NCBI GenBank assembly: GCA_026214975.1
Contig: JAOBSW010000144.1
Coordinates: 1 to 64,000 of the forward strand
Source: Gentiana macrophylla
Lineage: Eukaryota; Streptophyta; Magnoliopsida; Gentianales; Gentianaceae
Direction of reading: 5' to 3'
DNA: 64,000 nucleotides
This document shows positions 11,400-22,480 of this stretch, in pieces (position 1 is the first letter of the stretch; each line of letters starts with the position of its first letter). The notes below the pieces were generated by a model that was not told where the DNA came from, searched no databases, and worked only from the letters and a program-made list of their open reading frames with translations. The position numbers and the translations under genes were made by a program.

Positions 11400-12174
11400 C
11401 ATGTGTATATTACAGGATAATTTTGGGAAGATCCTAGAGATTTTTTACCTATTAGGACTCTGATCCTAACATTTAAATCATATGTGATTATCTCCTAAAT
11501 AAAAGGGATTAACGTGTTTTAGAGTCCTTGATGGACACAACACATGATTGCCTTGGGACGAGAGTTCCTCTATATAAACGGTCCTAAGGAACTACGAGAG
11601 ACTGGATTCTCGAACAATTACAGGATACGAGGCAATTTGGGATACCACTTATTCCAGCTTAGTCTAAAACACAATCACAATCTCCTTCATTTTTAGTATT
11701 TAGATCTCTTTTTTTTTCGAAACGAAATACGCATGCACTCATACTAAACTAAATTATGCCCCAAGCGGGGTTCGAACATGGGTCTTCCCACTGGAGACCT
11801 GGTTAGGCCTTAGTGGCAAACCACTAGGGCATGTACATGAGTACAGTATTTAGATCTTGAATTATTATCATTAGGGTTTATATTGGTCCGTAATTTCCTA
11901 TAGACGAGATCCAGCAATAAGATTTTTTCCTTGGAAAAATATATTGGATTCTTGGAGTGGCTTTGGATTGGAGATCACCACCAAGTATTGTGAAGATCAA
12001 GTCGGAAGATCTTGGATTCCACTATTTTATCTTCATTATCTTCTTCTCCAAGAGTTGGTATAATATCTAAACACTCTTATGTATTTAGATTGTACAAGTG
12101 TTCTTCTGGTTTGTCTTCGAGTTGGATCGGAACAAAATCGTTCTAGTTTGGGATGGGTCATTCTATTTCCAACA
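11400..12174 (+). mobile_element. 3' part of a Ty1/Copia 5' LTR
   Basis: The LTR 3' edge is fixed by ...TTCCAACA at 12174, followed after two bases by the primer-binding site. A TATA box (CTATATAAAC) lies at 11570-11579. The LTR start is not certain; 11400 is a nominal limit. A SINE interrupts it at 11708-11844. Confidence 0.5.
11708..11844 (-). mobile_element. tRNA-derived SINE with perfect 13-bp target duplication
   Basis: AGTATTTAGATCT occurs at 11695-11707 and again at 11845-11857, exactly flanking this segment. Read on the minus strand the insert has a box A-like TAGTGGTTTGCC, then a box B TGTTCGAACCCC, and ends in a poly(A) tail (T run at 11709-11717 on the plus strand). This is the layout of a plant tRNA-derived SINE. 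It sits inside the Copia LTR, so it is younger than that LTR. Confidence 0.75.
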
Positions 12175-12176
12175 CG

Positions 12177-12188
12177 TGGTATCAGAGC
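12177..12188 (+). other. Retrotransposon primer-binding site
   Basis: TGGTATCAGAGC is complementary to the 3' end of initiator tRNA-Met and is the standard primer site of plant Copia elements. It lies two bases after the LTR edge. Confidence 0.85.
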
Positions 12189-13543
12189 TTATGTTGGACC
12201 AACTCGAAATCTTAAGCTTGTATTCTCTAAATCACATAATAAAAAGTGGGGTTAAAGCATAGATCTAGTTTTTATGATGAATGATAGACCATTCATGTTG
12301 ATTAGCTTAGATCTTGTGGTTGTATGCTTTAATGTGATGGATATATTATTGATTGGTATTTTACCCTTTTAGAATGGTTTGTACTTCGGAATAATTCGGT
12401 TTAGGACCCTTCTTTGATGATTCTATGTAATTTGTGGTTTGTAATCTTACTAATAGTTGTTAGATTTGTTTTTTTTTGGGTAGTTTGTATCTAAAGAACA
12501 CAATGTGATAGCATAGAATAATTTTGGTTGCGGTTTTCTGCGTTTTTTTTTTGTGGTTTCAAAGTTCTTCAAGTGGCGGCAAAGATCACCCCGATGGTGT
12601 GAGTGCCTTCATTCAAATGGGAGACTTCATATCTCCTTTTGAAGCGGACACAGAGTGACAGACATGTGCACCTCAGCGTGGGCCTAGCCCGCCGCAGCAT
12701 GGAACATGGTGGGGTCAGGAGGGAACCATTCAGTGGAATCCAGCAGCAGAAGTTCCAGAAGATTCCAGAATGTTTGGGATTGCCCTTGAAGACTGCAGAA
12801 TGTTGTTATTCGATTATTCCTTTTGTTAGTTGGTTTTGGGGGCCAATCCAATCCATCACATCCTTTATTTTTACGTGTTTGTATGTCTTTACGTGTTAGA
12901 TGTATGCTTAGGGATTAATGTGATAATATGTCATGCCATATATGACTCACTCTCATACATTCATGTAGTGCTAGTTTATATGAGATATATAATATAAACA
13001 TTAATTTTATTGTTAGATTAATGTAGATAAATTGTTTATGTTGACCTCATCTTTCTCATATAGGATATGATTAGTAATCGTATGCTAGAAAAGATTTAAA
13101 TCAGTTGATTTTAACTGACCACATAGATAACAATTTATATAATCCCACATAATTTTCTAATGTTAGAAATAGTTCAATATGATTGAATTAAAAAATGGTA
13201 TAGTGAGTGAGAGAGGGAATTATACCATTAAATCCCACGGCCTAGCATTGTGAGAGAAAGGTGATGCCTCGTGATGCTTTGACTTCGTCTCTTTCCGAAT
13301 GGCCTTCACCCCTATCAGTATTCAAGTCTTGGTCTCCGAAAGGATAGGGAGTCAGTTTTATTTTAAGGATGTGAGACACCCTTCAATGGGTGATACTGAA
13401 AGCCAAGACAGTGGGTTGTCTCAGTTTAATCATCTTTTGTTTTTAACCTACCCTTGAGATTAAATTCCTCGGGAATTGGTTGGATAAACATTTTGCATCA
13501 CGTTTGTAATTCCTGGAATAATTTGTTTTGTGGTGTATGATTT
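12189..13543 (+). mobile_element. Copia 5' untranslated internal region
   Basis: Sequence between the primer-binding site and the gag start. It has no convincing protein; an open frame at 12603-12899 has no family resemblance. Confidence 0.4.
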
Positions 13544-13873
13544 GTAGTTAATATTACTTTTAATTATCTACTTTCCAGCAATCATGTCCACTTACGTATC
13601 ACTTCTGTTTAACCTAAAATTAACCGACGATAACTATACCAATTGGAAGTCAAACATCTATGTCGCTCTCACATTCGAAAACATCAAGTACGTTCATGTA
13701 GATGATTAGTAGTTAATATTACTTTTAATTATCTACTTTCAGCAATCATGTCCACTCACGTATCACTTTCGTTTAACCTAAAATTAACCGGTGATAACTA
13801 TACCAATTGAAAGTCAAACATCTATGTCGCTCTCACATTCGAAAACATCAAGAACGTTCACGTAGATGATTTT
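13544..13873 (+). repeat. 165-bp tandem duplication covering the start of Copia gag
   Basis: GTAGTTAATATTACTTTTAA begins at 13544 and again at 13709, and the copies stay closely similar for about 165 bp. Each includes a gag start codon (ATGTCCAC at 13584 and 13749). Confidence 0.9.
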
Positions 13874-14105
13874 CTTCCTTAGCCTACAATTGAATATGAT
13901 CCTACTGATGTCACGGCCTATAAGAAATGGGTCGAGGACAACAACAAGGCCCATGGAATTCTATTGGCAACCATGTCTGATACTATTTGGAATAAGCATG
14001 AGAACATGGCTACGCCTTATGATATCATCAGTTCGCCCTTCAAAATGTTTGGGGCCCATCTGAGCAGGCACATCATCAAGCCGTCAATATGCAGTAGAAT
14101 CAGAC
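13584..14105 (+). pseudogene. Ty1/Copia gag fragment, broken
   Basis: The frame from ATG 13584 shows a Copia gag N-terminus (LTDDNYTNWKSNIYVAL). It stops and restarts in the duplicated copy at 13749, where a TGA replaces the Trp codon of the NW pair. After a stop near 13880 the frame continues with TAYKKWVEDNNKAHGILLAT, a typical UBN2/gag segment, and fades near 14105. Gag would form the particle. No protease, integrase or RT follows, so the element is truncated. Confidence 0.7.
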
Positions 14106-14239
14106 TGTATTGAGCCATGTTATGAACATGCATACAAATCGTTGTATCGTAAAAAAAAATCCTAAGATTGAGAATGATCATCAAATTTACTCATTTTTTC
14201 CACTATTAACATTATGCATTCATAATAGTCTTGTCGAAG

Positions 14240-14739
14240 AGAAGTCTTAGATATTTTATTCACACTGTTTTTTTTTTTTTTTTTGAATGTGTTGTTGCAC
14301 ACTGAGTGCGATATGTGTCACCGAAAAGAAACGGGGTTCGAGGGGGGTAGCGCCTCCCTTGGGGGCTCGGGGGCAACTCCCCCGAAACCTAAACGACCTA
14401 TGCGAATGACACACCATTTCGTAGAAGGGATTTTTCATTGGAACACACCATTTCGGTGGTGCATGTTCATTGGGACACATCCTTTGAAGACGAACTGGTT
14501 TGTTCTTTCGTGAAGAGGTACAATATCTTTTCGTTCTCTATATATAGAGAGACATCAACATTCGGTGTAAGAACACGAAGTCTTTTTTAGAAGCATCATC
14601 AGTACAAACATATTGTGTCTCTAAAGTAGTACTCCATTGAATCCTGAGAGAGATCTTAAAACATCTCTTTAAAGAAACGTTTTATACGTGCCTTGGAGAT
14701 CGTTCAATTATGTTTGTTTTATCACATTTTTTCTAACAA
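14240..14739 (+). mobile_element. LTR-like fragment with GC-rich hairpins, probably Copia
   Basis: A T-run (14268-14284) is followed by ACGGGGTTCGAGGGGGGTAG and self-complementary G/C blocks (GGGGGCTCGGGGGCAACTCCCC), a TATA box (CTCTATATATAGAG near 14536-14549), and an end TTTTCTAACA at about 14739. The next bases (CGGGTCTCGAGCTT) resemble a decayed initiator-Met primer site. No internal proteins follow. Confidence 0.4.
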
Positions 14740-16024
14740 TCGGGTCTCGAGCTTTTGAAGTGCCGCTAATTAAACTTGAGACGAAAGCCATTGTATCTTG
14801 GAGGCAATTGCTACAACCGTAAGCATGTGTTCGTGGCAATATTTTCTTAAGGATGGAGTGAATACACCCGCCTCAGTTTGCATCTCTACTTATTTATTCA
14901 GTGTCGTTTTTGTTTAGTTCTTGCATCAGTTTCTGTATTTTCTTTGTAGCATTGCGATCTGTTGTTACTATGTTGATTCTGTTTACTTGATAAATATTTC
15001 ACAACTTGTTGCTTTGATCTGATTAAAATATGTGTATTACATGCTTTACACTTCACACGCGTTATAATCCCAACACAACGAGTGTCTCAATTGACACTTA
15101 TCATCTACTAGTTGGTAATTCTATCAACAGCCAACCGATCCTAATCAATCCCACAACGCACAACCATATCAATCATGCAGCAGCATCGAACTCAAATTGA
15201 AAATGCAATCTTTTTGTAGTCAGAAAGGTGTTTGTAACCAATAACACAGCAGCTTCATCACAGCTCTGTATTACCCGACATGATACAGACATCATGAATC
15301 AAAGAGAATAAAGACATTTGTTGAATCTTCGTCTAGGAGACATGAGTAATTTACACAATTGTTAAACTTTAACACGCCCCTCACATGTGAGCCCTACACA
15401 AATAGTTAAGCCAACAAAAACCATGGAAAGACTTCAACTAGCCTAACTCCAAGAGTCTAGTCATTAAAATGACACAAAGACACATCAAAGGCTGGGTCAA
15501 TCTAGGCATACAACGCAAACTAAAGACACCAACACGCGCACAATACAAATACAATAACATGGGTTGCAACACCTAACACACGCACAATACAAATACAATG
15601 ACAAGGGTTGCAAAGAGTTTTGTAATCGTTACTACGTTCAGCTCTAATAAAACAGCTCACTTATGATCATTCCCATTGTATGATCGTGCAAACAGCCAAA
15701 GTGGCATCCGGCAATTTGATTAAACTCAAATACGACATCAAAGAAAAAGTAGTCCATTCAAAGAGAAAACGGAAGGGCAATCTGAAGAGTGTAGAATGCA
15801 AAGCACAATCAAAATCACCAAACTGTCATCACTCATCAGGCTTGCAAAAGGAAAAATACTGATGTGGAGTCTAGTCCTGTAGAGACTCCTAAAACACGCG
15901 TACAAAGACTAACGTCTATATGTATTATTATTACTAGATACACATACTTAAGCTTTTGTACGTGGTTATTACGAGATGTCCACAGAACGAAGATAACAGA
16001 GGAGAATCTTTCTAATCAAGGACT
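14740..16024. other. Intergenic, GSTF 3' side; 44-bp direct repeat at 15537-15612
   Basis: No protein-like frame. CGCACAATACAAATACAATR occurs at 15537 and 15581 with conserved following bases. The last few hundred bases probably contain the GSTF 3' UTR. Confidence 0.5.
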
Positions 16025-16967
16025 CTACTTGGGAGGAGGAGAATTCTGCATCTCAACCACCTTCTTCCATGATTCTCGGCTTGAAATCTCTTCCCACCAT
16101 CTTGCTACATTCTCCCTTGAAGTAAGAAGCTCACCCTTTCCAGTTCCATGAACCAATAACTGAGCATTTGGCAGGTGAGAAAGATCCATGAGCGAGAACT
16201 CATCCCCAGCCAAGTACCTAGACTCTGCTAGCCTCTTCTCATAAACATCAAGCACTTTAGAGAGCTTCTCCTCGTTTTGCTTTATTAACTTCTCGTCTTG
16301 CTTAAGCTTCATTTTTGGCCCAAAAAATAGCTGAAAAACAAGGACAGAGCTCGGTGGATTGAACGTTTGTCCTTCAGCCTCAATCCACTGATCAATTGAC
16401 GCCTTAACTAAAGGGTTTGTCCCATAAAGATCCTTTTTCCTTGATTTGCGTACTTATCGCAGACATATCGGGAAATAGCTCTAGATTCTGGAAATTGACA
16501 ACAAAGAGCGGATTTTAAAATAAAAACAAAAATGCAATTTTCGAGTCCCAAATAAAATGCAATAAAAAGGGGTTAAATAAAACGAATTTTGAGGGCAATT
16601 ACCGAAGAGGGTAATGCTCTCGTCTTGATAAGCTGGGACTTGACCAAAGGGCTGTGTTATAATCAAAATCAATCTCAATTACCCAATAAACAAGAGCAAT
16701 AAATTGAAATGGTATAATGTGTAAGGAAAACCAAAAGGTATGGGGTACCATTTTTCATTTATATATGCTATTTTGGAATTGTTTTTTTTCTGGGGAATGC
16801 TTGTACATGCTTACATGGATCTTGAGATAGTCGGGTTTTCTGTGGTCGCCTTTGGCCATGTTGACGGGAACGAGCTGAAAGGGGACATCTTTCTCAAGGA
16901 GAGTAGCTAGAACCCTCGACACAGCTGTGGACAGAGGTGGGCCGTAAACCTTCACCGGAGTTGCCAT
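16025..16967 (-). CDS. Phi-class glutathione S-transferase (GSTF), three exons, one single-base frame break
   Basis: Cytosolic enzyme family that conjugates glutathione to electrophiles and peroxides. Exon 1 16967-16815 (51 codons, donor GTAAGC); exon 2 16651-16603 (49 nt, the usual GSTF length, donor GTAATT); exon 3 16487-16025. The thioredoxin-like N-domain carries the phi active-site serine (Ser13 in YGPPLSTAVSRVL) and the glutathione-site PFGQVPAYQDESITLFESRA across exons 2-3. The helical C-domain includes SIDQWIEAEGQTFNPP and YLAGDEFSLMDLSHLP. Intact length would be about 221 residues, normal for the family. Exon 3 is one base short: a five-base run (plus strand T at 16434-16438, codons for QGKKDL) should be six, so as written a stop follows within about 12 codons. 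Everything else is intact. Either a very recent pseudogene or a consensus error. Confidence 0.85.
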
Positions 16968-17379
16968 TCTTAAAAGTGCTGCGAGTTCTGAAATTGGTAG
17001 TCTTTATCTTGGTAGTAGTATTATATCGTGTCGTCCCAATGTTAATTTTCAAGTAAGGAAATCATATTCATATCTATTGAGGCATTTTCTAAAATCACGT
17101 ACGTTAAGAATGTGACTTAATATATTAATTTTTGTAATGAAATTATTATAATATTTTTGGATATAATTAATGTGACTTTTTTTTTTATATCCCGTGTCTT
17201 ACATAAAATACAACAAAATATTTTGACAATTGCATCAGTTATTTTGGAACGGAGGTTTTAAGCTTTATAATTTTTAATATTAATATGAGTCACAAATAAA
17301 GTTATTGACATTCAATTTTACTTACTACATGACGATGCTGGATTTTGTCATGTATAATTTCGGGTCAATTTAATCTAGA
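16968..17379. other. Upstream region of the GSTF gene
   Basis: AT-rich presumptive promoter. A TATA-like GATATAATAC on the minus strand lies near 17013-17022, about 50 bp before the ATG. No coding sequence seen. Confidence 0.35.
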
Positions 17380-19631
17380 GGTGATCGAATCAAGGATGAT
17401 TTTGGGATGATTTTAGACTGAGAATGAGAGTCTCTCTCAGGTTGTCTACGTATCCTGTAATTGTCTGGGAATCGCTCGCGTGTAGTTCTCGAAAGTGTAT
17501 ATTTATAGTGAATTCACTACTCCTAACCCTAAACCATATCGGTTTGGGTAAAATCTGATGATTAGCCCTTTGGGCTTTACCCGGCTTATATACGCTTTAC
17601 CCACTTACGCAAGAATGGCATGGATAACAGGCTTGCGTGTTTATAGTGGACTTTGTCCCCACCCCGAGCTTTCCGACTTGCGGTATCGAGATGAGCCCAT
17701 CGTCTCGGTTCTCTGATCACGTCGGTTGTCGATGTCTCAACTCAGAACTCGACCTCGGGCTATCACTTATTCTCGCTTGGAGAGGACTATCTCGTGGACG
17801 CGTGTGGAGGTGCGATATTCGGTATCGTCATAAGCCCCCCAGATCTATCTGAGCTCTTGAGGTCAGGTCTGATCTGTCAAAGGTGTATCTCGGCCACTGT
17901 CATCCAATGCTCTGAACTTAAATCTGCCATGCGGACTTACTTCCCGTGGAGTCTGACATACGGACTTTCCATATCTGCTTTGCAGAATTTTTTGCCTTAG
18001 CATTATTTGTCCCTTGGACTTATAATGTGTGGCTAAGTTGACATCGACTTCGATGCCGTAGCTGTCGAAGGAAGGATGAGATGTCCAACTTGGGACTATC
18101 TCGGTTGAAATTGACTTCGATGCCGTAGAATGCCGGCGAATGTTGAGATGTGCGCATTGGGATTTGTCTCTGTCAAGGTCGACTTCTCTCAAGAATTTGA
18201 CTTGCCCACGACTTTGGAGTACGGCACGCGGATCTCGAATGTCGATCTAACGATCTTGAGAATTTGCCTTAGCGCCAAAGATGATGCTTCTTCTTAGGCT
18301 TTGCCCTTTTAACCAAACGTTGTCGTTGGCTTCCCATCAGTATAAACATTTAGCCGGTCATTTGGACTTGGCTTATTTTTTCCTTGAAAAATTGTCACAT
18401 TTTTCCTTCTTTTCTTTTGTCTTTAATATAGACTATATTGTTTTTATCATGCCTTTGGCCTTATTCGCACATCGCCTTCTCTCATGTCGATGCATATATG
18501 TCGATATCCGCTCCCCAAGTATCATGAGAACCTTAGGTTTGGATCATATTTGTATTTTATTGGGCACGTTGTCCGACTGTGGACTCTCCTGTCTGCGGTG
18601 CATCTGCGCCGATCTGCCGCCAGAACCGATGTCATTCTTTGAACCGCTTATCCGCCGCCACCGATCGAGAATTTCGACAAATCTGACTGCCCAATGATAT
18701 TATGTAATTTGAACTTAAATTTGTTCTGATTTTAAAACTTCTGAATTCGCATCTTTGCAATGCTATAACTATTTGGCCAGTCTTCGTGACTAGGCTTTTT
18801 TGTTTTTTTTGCTGAAATTTTTACAAGTATTTGATGTCAAACCCTGTTGTTGCATGTCGATTCTCACTTCTTTGCTCGCTTTTTTATTTGCTCGATTTTT
18901 CATCGTCCTACACTGCCTGAGAGTCGATTGTCGTAGCCCCGAGTCCGGTCATCGACATGCATGCCTTAACACTTATTCAATGTCAACTCGTTGTTGCCCC
19001 CGAAGTATAATGCAGATTCATCATCTTCGTTGTACTTTCAGTAGTTTCGTTTGTCTATCATATGTAACTTGTCTTCCATGCCTTAGAATTTTTTGGACTT
19101 TTCTTTGTTGTTGCGTAGTAGAAGAGATGCCCCTGGATGTCTCATTTCGTTTGTCGTAATCGATGCCCTTTCGGCTGTCGATATATATTTCTGGCTACGA
19201 TGTCCTGGTAATTACTGTCTAAAAAGACTGGTAATACGTAACTGTCGCTCCGGATCTCGGTGTCGTGGTGTTTCTTTGTCGTTCATGACTCATGACACAT
19301 GACTACCGAGAGATTTGGACATGATCTCAACTCGATGCCTTAGCTTTTTGGTTCCATGGAACTTTTAGCTTCATGGTCGTCGATCTAAATGATCATGTTG
19401 CCCGACTCGATGCCCTAGTAAATCCTCTCCCCAGAGTCGATTACATCGCTATCGATTCGACTTCGATGCCATTGCGTTTCGCCCTATTAGGACTTATAAA
19501 TGTTGGTCGCCGGCACTCAAGGCGTCCGACTTGTGGGCCTTCGTGAGACCGTTGAGTAGATCCTTTGTGGAGTAGATCCTCGAGATACGCAAGATACTAG
19601 TCACAAAGTCGCAATAACCATGGGATAGTTC

Positions 19632-19765
19632 CCGAAGTAAGAAGGCTCGTCCCGCCATGCTCGGCCAGGAGAGTTCCAAAATAAGATAGCTCAACCCTCC
19701 GTGTGGAGAGTTCCCAAAACAAAAGGCTCGCCCCGCCACGCTCGGCCAGAGAGTTCCAAATATGA
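19632..19765. repeat. Imperfect tandem duplication (~85-90 bp)
   Basis: Two copies of a unit with AAGGCTCGTCCCGCCATGCT (second copy CGCCCCGCCACGCT) and GCTCGGCCAGAGAGTTCC. Confidence 0.7.
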
Positions 19766-19837
19766 TGCCTAGCTTTATTTTGCTTCAATTTTTGCAAGAT
19801 TTTGCTTTTCTTCTTTTATTATTCATCTTTTATATCT

Positions 19838-20018
19838 CGATGTCTTTTAGCTCTTCGCTTGTCGAGCCTCGCTCTGTCTGCACGCTTTCACGCTTCGATG
19901 TCTTTTAGCTTTTCGTTTGTCGAGACTCGACTCGCTTGTCGCTTGCTTTATCGATGTCTTTAGCTCTTCGCTTGTCGAGCCTCTGACTCTGCTTGCTACT
20001 TGCTTTATCGATGTCGTG
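19838..20018. repeat. Imperfect ~65-bp tandem repeat, three copies
   Basis: Units begin TCGATGTCTTTTAGCTCTTC and contain CGCTTGTCGAGCCTC. The third copy is slightly shorter. Confidence 0.8.
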
Positions 20019-20139
20019 TTGCCCCCCAAGTGTATTATGAACCTTTGGTTCTTATTGCACTTGTGAGTCGAGTTTAATTTGAGATCGACTTGATCACCTT
20101 AGCATTTTTTGTCTCACAGACTAGTTTTGCCATAGATGT

Positions 20140-20505
20140 ATCGATTCTCTGGACGTTTGGTCCGACTTTGCGAACCGTGCCTTTGCCTTGGCCTTTTTCA
20201 CCTCTTAGGCTTGTTTGACCTTTGGCTGGGCGTTTGGCCCGATTTTGCATGAAAGCCGTCCCTTTGCCTTGGCCTTTTTCGCCTCGTAGGCTCGTTTGGC
20301 TCTTGGCTGGGACGTTTGGTCCGACCTTGCGAACCGTGCCTTTGCCTTGGCCTTTTTCGCCTCTTAGGCTTGTTTGGCCTTTGGCTGGACGTTTGGCCCG
20401 ACTTTGCGAGACGTCCCTTTGCCTTGGCCTTTTTCGCCTCGTAGGCTCGTTTGGCTCTTGGCTAGGACGTTTGGTCCGATCTTGCGAACCGTGCTTTTGC
20501 CTTAG
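20140..20505. repeat. Minisatellite, ~60-bp unit in ~120-bp higher-order copies
   Basis: GCCTTTGCCTTGGCCTTTTT recurs five times, alternating between CACCTCTTAGGCTTG and CGCCTCGTAGGCTCG endings and between GTTTGGTCCGA and GTTTGGCCCGA linkers. This gives a 120-bp composite period. Minus-strand reading gives a basic RGEKGQGKGT repeat with no family match. Confidence 0.9.
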
Positions 20506-20620
20506 CATTTTTTGCCTATTAACCTTGTTTTGCTTTTGGCTATACTAAAGGATCCGACTTGCGGACTTTCCCTTCTCGTAGTCGATTGCACTGCCTTTAA
20601 CACATTCACCGATCGTTTCT

Positions 20621-21196
20621 TAGAAAAAAATAAAAATGGTTAACAATTTTAGGTATGCTCTCTTTTACGCAGTTGAAGCACTCTTCGACTCTTTGATCAT
20701 TTACTAACTTAAATATCATAGAGACCTCAAAGAGAAAACACTTCCTAGATTGAGAACTTTTGATTTCATCAAAAATAAAAATTATTTGTTATTTCTCGTA
20801 GTTAAATTTCCAAAACATTGTTTATTATATTTTTCAATATCTACATTTATTTATTCTTTTGTTTGTTAAGGGGTGAGAGATTGAAAATAATATTGTATTA
20901 ATTATATTTAAGAACGTTATTGTCATTTTGATCGATGTTAAGTCAATACATTAACTACTCTTCTTGTTTTTGACAACTGCGACGGTTAAATGGAGACGGA
21001 GGGAGTAGGCTATCATTCTAATATTCTATATGATACAACTTGTTTCACTTAGACATTCCAGTTCAGAATTCTGATTCTGATTGTGTGTGACAAGATATAA
21101 TTTTCAATCTTTATTTGACTTTGTACTCATATATCTATTTATGTCTATATTTGTTATGTATGTGTGTGTTTATTGATTTTCCCATATAATTTGCAG
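20621..21196. other. AT-rich DNA, no gene seen
   Basis: Contains GACGGAGGGAGTA at 20994-21007, a word typical of one end of Stowaway-type MITEs, but no matching opposite end was found. Confidence 0.35.
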
Positions 21197-21296
21197 GACC
21201 ACCGTATGTGGCCAGAACTCTAACGCGTCGGCCGGTCACATGGCCGTGAAGCTTACGGGTGTGCCACAAAAAGAAATTGCCATTGAATTTTATTGA
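21197..21296 (+). CDS. Possible orphan terminal exon (33 codons)
   Basis: A pyrimidine-rich tract ending TTTGCAG at 21196 is followed by an open frame of balanced composition: TTVCGQNSNASAGHMAVKLT, then GVPQKEIAIEFY and TGA at 21294-21296. The change from AT-rich DNA to coding-like composition exactly at a splice acceptor suggests a true last exon, perhaps separated from its gene by the repeats upstream. No family recognised and no upstream exon found. Confidence 0.25.
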
Positions 21297-21465
21297 AGGA
21301 TAGCATTTAACTCAGAAAAGTTCATCGTGTCACATGATTTGGCATGGGATTGGCTACCCAAAACACAAAACCTCTACGTGTGAGCATTTACATTCCACAT
21401 TTCATTGTTGTTAAGGTATTCCATTCCCTAAGGAAAATGATTTCTCTCGATGTCACCGGCTTAAT

Positions 21466-22480
21466 GTAACGACCCAAACTATATATTAGGGTATAATAGG
21501 TAAAATGTCAAGACGCGTGTAAGATCCGTGATAATTACACACGTAAGCCTTAAATTATATATATAGTGATTAGTGATATCATACATATATTTTTCACGGA
21601 AACTAGAGAAGACAAGAATTAAAACAAGAGTGAGAAGATAGATTAAAATATTCTCCAAGAAAAGAATATGAACAAGTGATGTTATTTACAATTTAAGAAG
21701 CGACACGGTTGAACCGGTGGTATCGGGTTGACAGAGCGGTAACCGTGCCGCCTAAGACAACATCCTGCGTCGATACATACTACAATCGCAATATCCATAA
21801 CTAGCATAATTAACAATAACAAGATCTCAAACTCAAGACAACACAATATCCAAGTGATATATAATATCCAATGCCATACCAACCTCGATCCTCACACATA
21901 CAGGACATACTAAAAAGGAAGATACATACACCGATATAATCACTACCGCTTTCAACAATGGGGCACCATCCCTACATCTCAACCAAAGGAAGAAACGGGA
22001 ATTAAGCACATCCTAAAACAAAATACCTTGCTGGCACAAGGAGAATCTCTAACTGGCTCCTTTTATGACCACCATCTCTAACTAAATCGTGTATGAAGTA
22101 AAATTGACACCGAAAGGGATATGAGCAAGCAATAATAATGCATGACAGTGGTACTGAAATGAATAACTGGTTTGCTTATAATATTGTAGTGTAATAATCA
22201 CTCTAACCGGACCGGAGTAATCACAATGGTGCCAGCATCCGAATAATTGAATAATATATATAATAATATCAGTATCTGAAATCACGGAATAATTGAAATG
22301 AAATGAATGCAGACTAGTCAATAACTAAGTACTACGTCTTCATAATGCCCACGAAGTGAGAGCTCATATGAATGTAAGACCTGGAGGGATATGCACCCCG
22401 TAATTTAAGCTCTTAAGGTATAAGCATCGAACAATAATTGAAATAAAGTATAAGTCCTTGAGGTATAAACATCGAACAAT
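21466..22480. mobile_element. LTR-like fragment starting TGTAACGACCC
   Basis: TGTAACGACCCAAACTATAT at 21466 matches the usual start of many plant gypsy (Tekay-like) LTRs. The far end, primer site and proteins are not visible. Near 22410-22480 a ~45-bp unit with AAGGTATAAGCATCGAACAA is repeated once. End coordinate nominal. Confidence 0.35.

Larger units (their letters stand above)
17380..20620. repeat. GC-rich degenerate tandem-repeat region, probably Ty3/gypsy-derived
   Basis: About 3.2 kb built from variants of TCGATGCCNTAG and CTTGTCGAG motifs (18045, 18115, 19335, 19410, 19460, 19830-20010). CCCCCAAGTRT followed by ATGARAACCT recurs at 18515 and 20022. GTCTACGTATCCTGTAA near 17445 is a word common in plant gypsy LTRs. 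Open frames on both strands are low-complexity by-products of the repeats. No gag or pol seen. Attribution to a Tat-like gypsy element is a guess. Confidence 0.45.

Noticed and set aside
16980..17265. Stowaway-like MITE around 17030-17255
   Set aside because: Words resembling CGTCCCA and GGAACGGAGG occur, but the ends do not pair well and no TA duplication was found.
20074..20548. Open frames of 144 and 108 codons on opposite strands
   Set aside because: Both are translations of the minisatellite, repetitive and without family resemblance.
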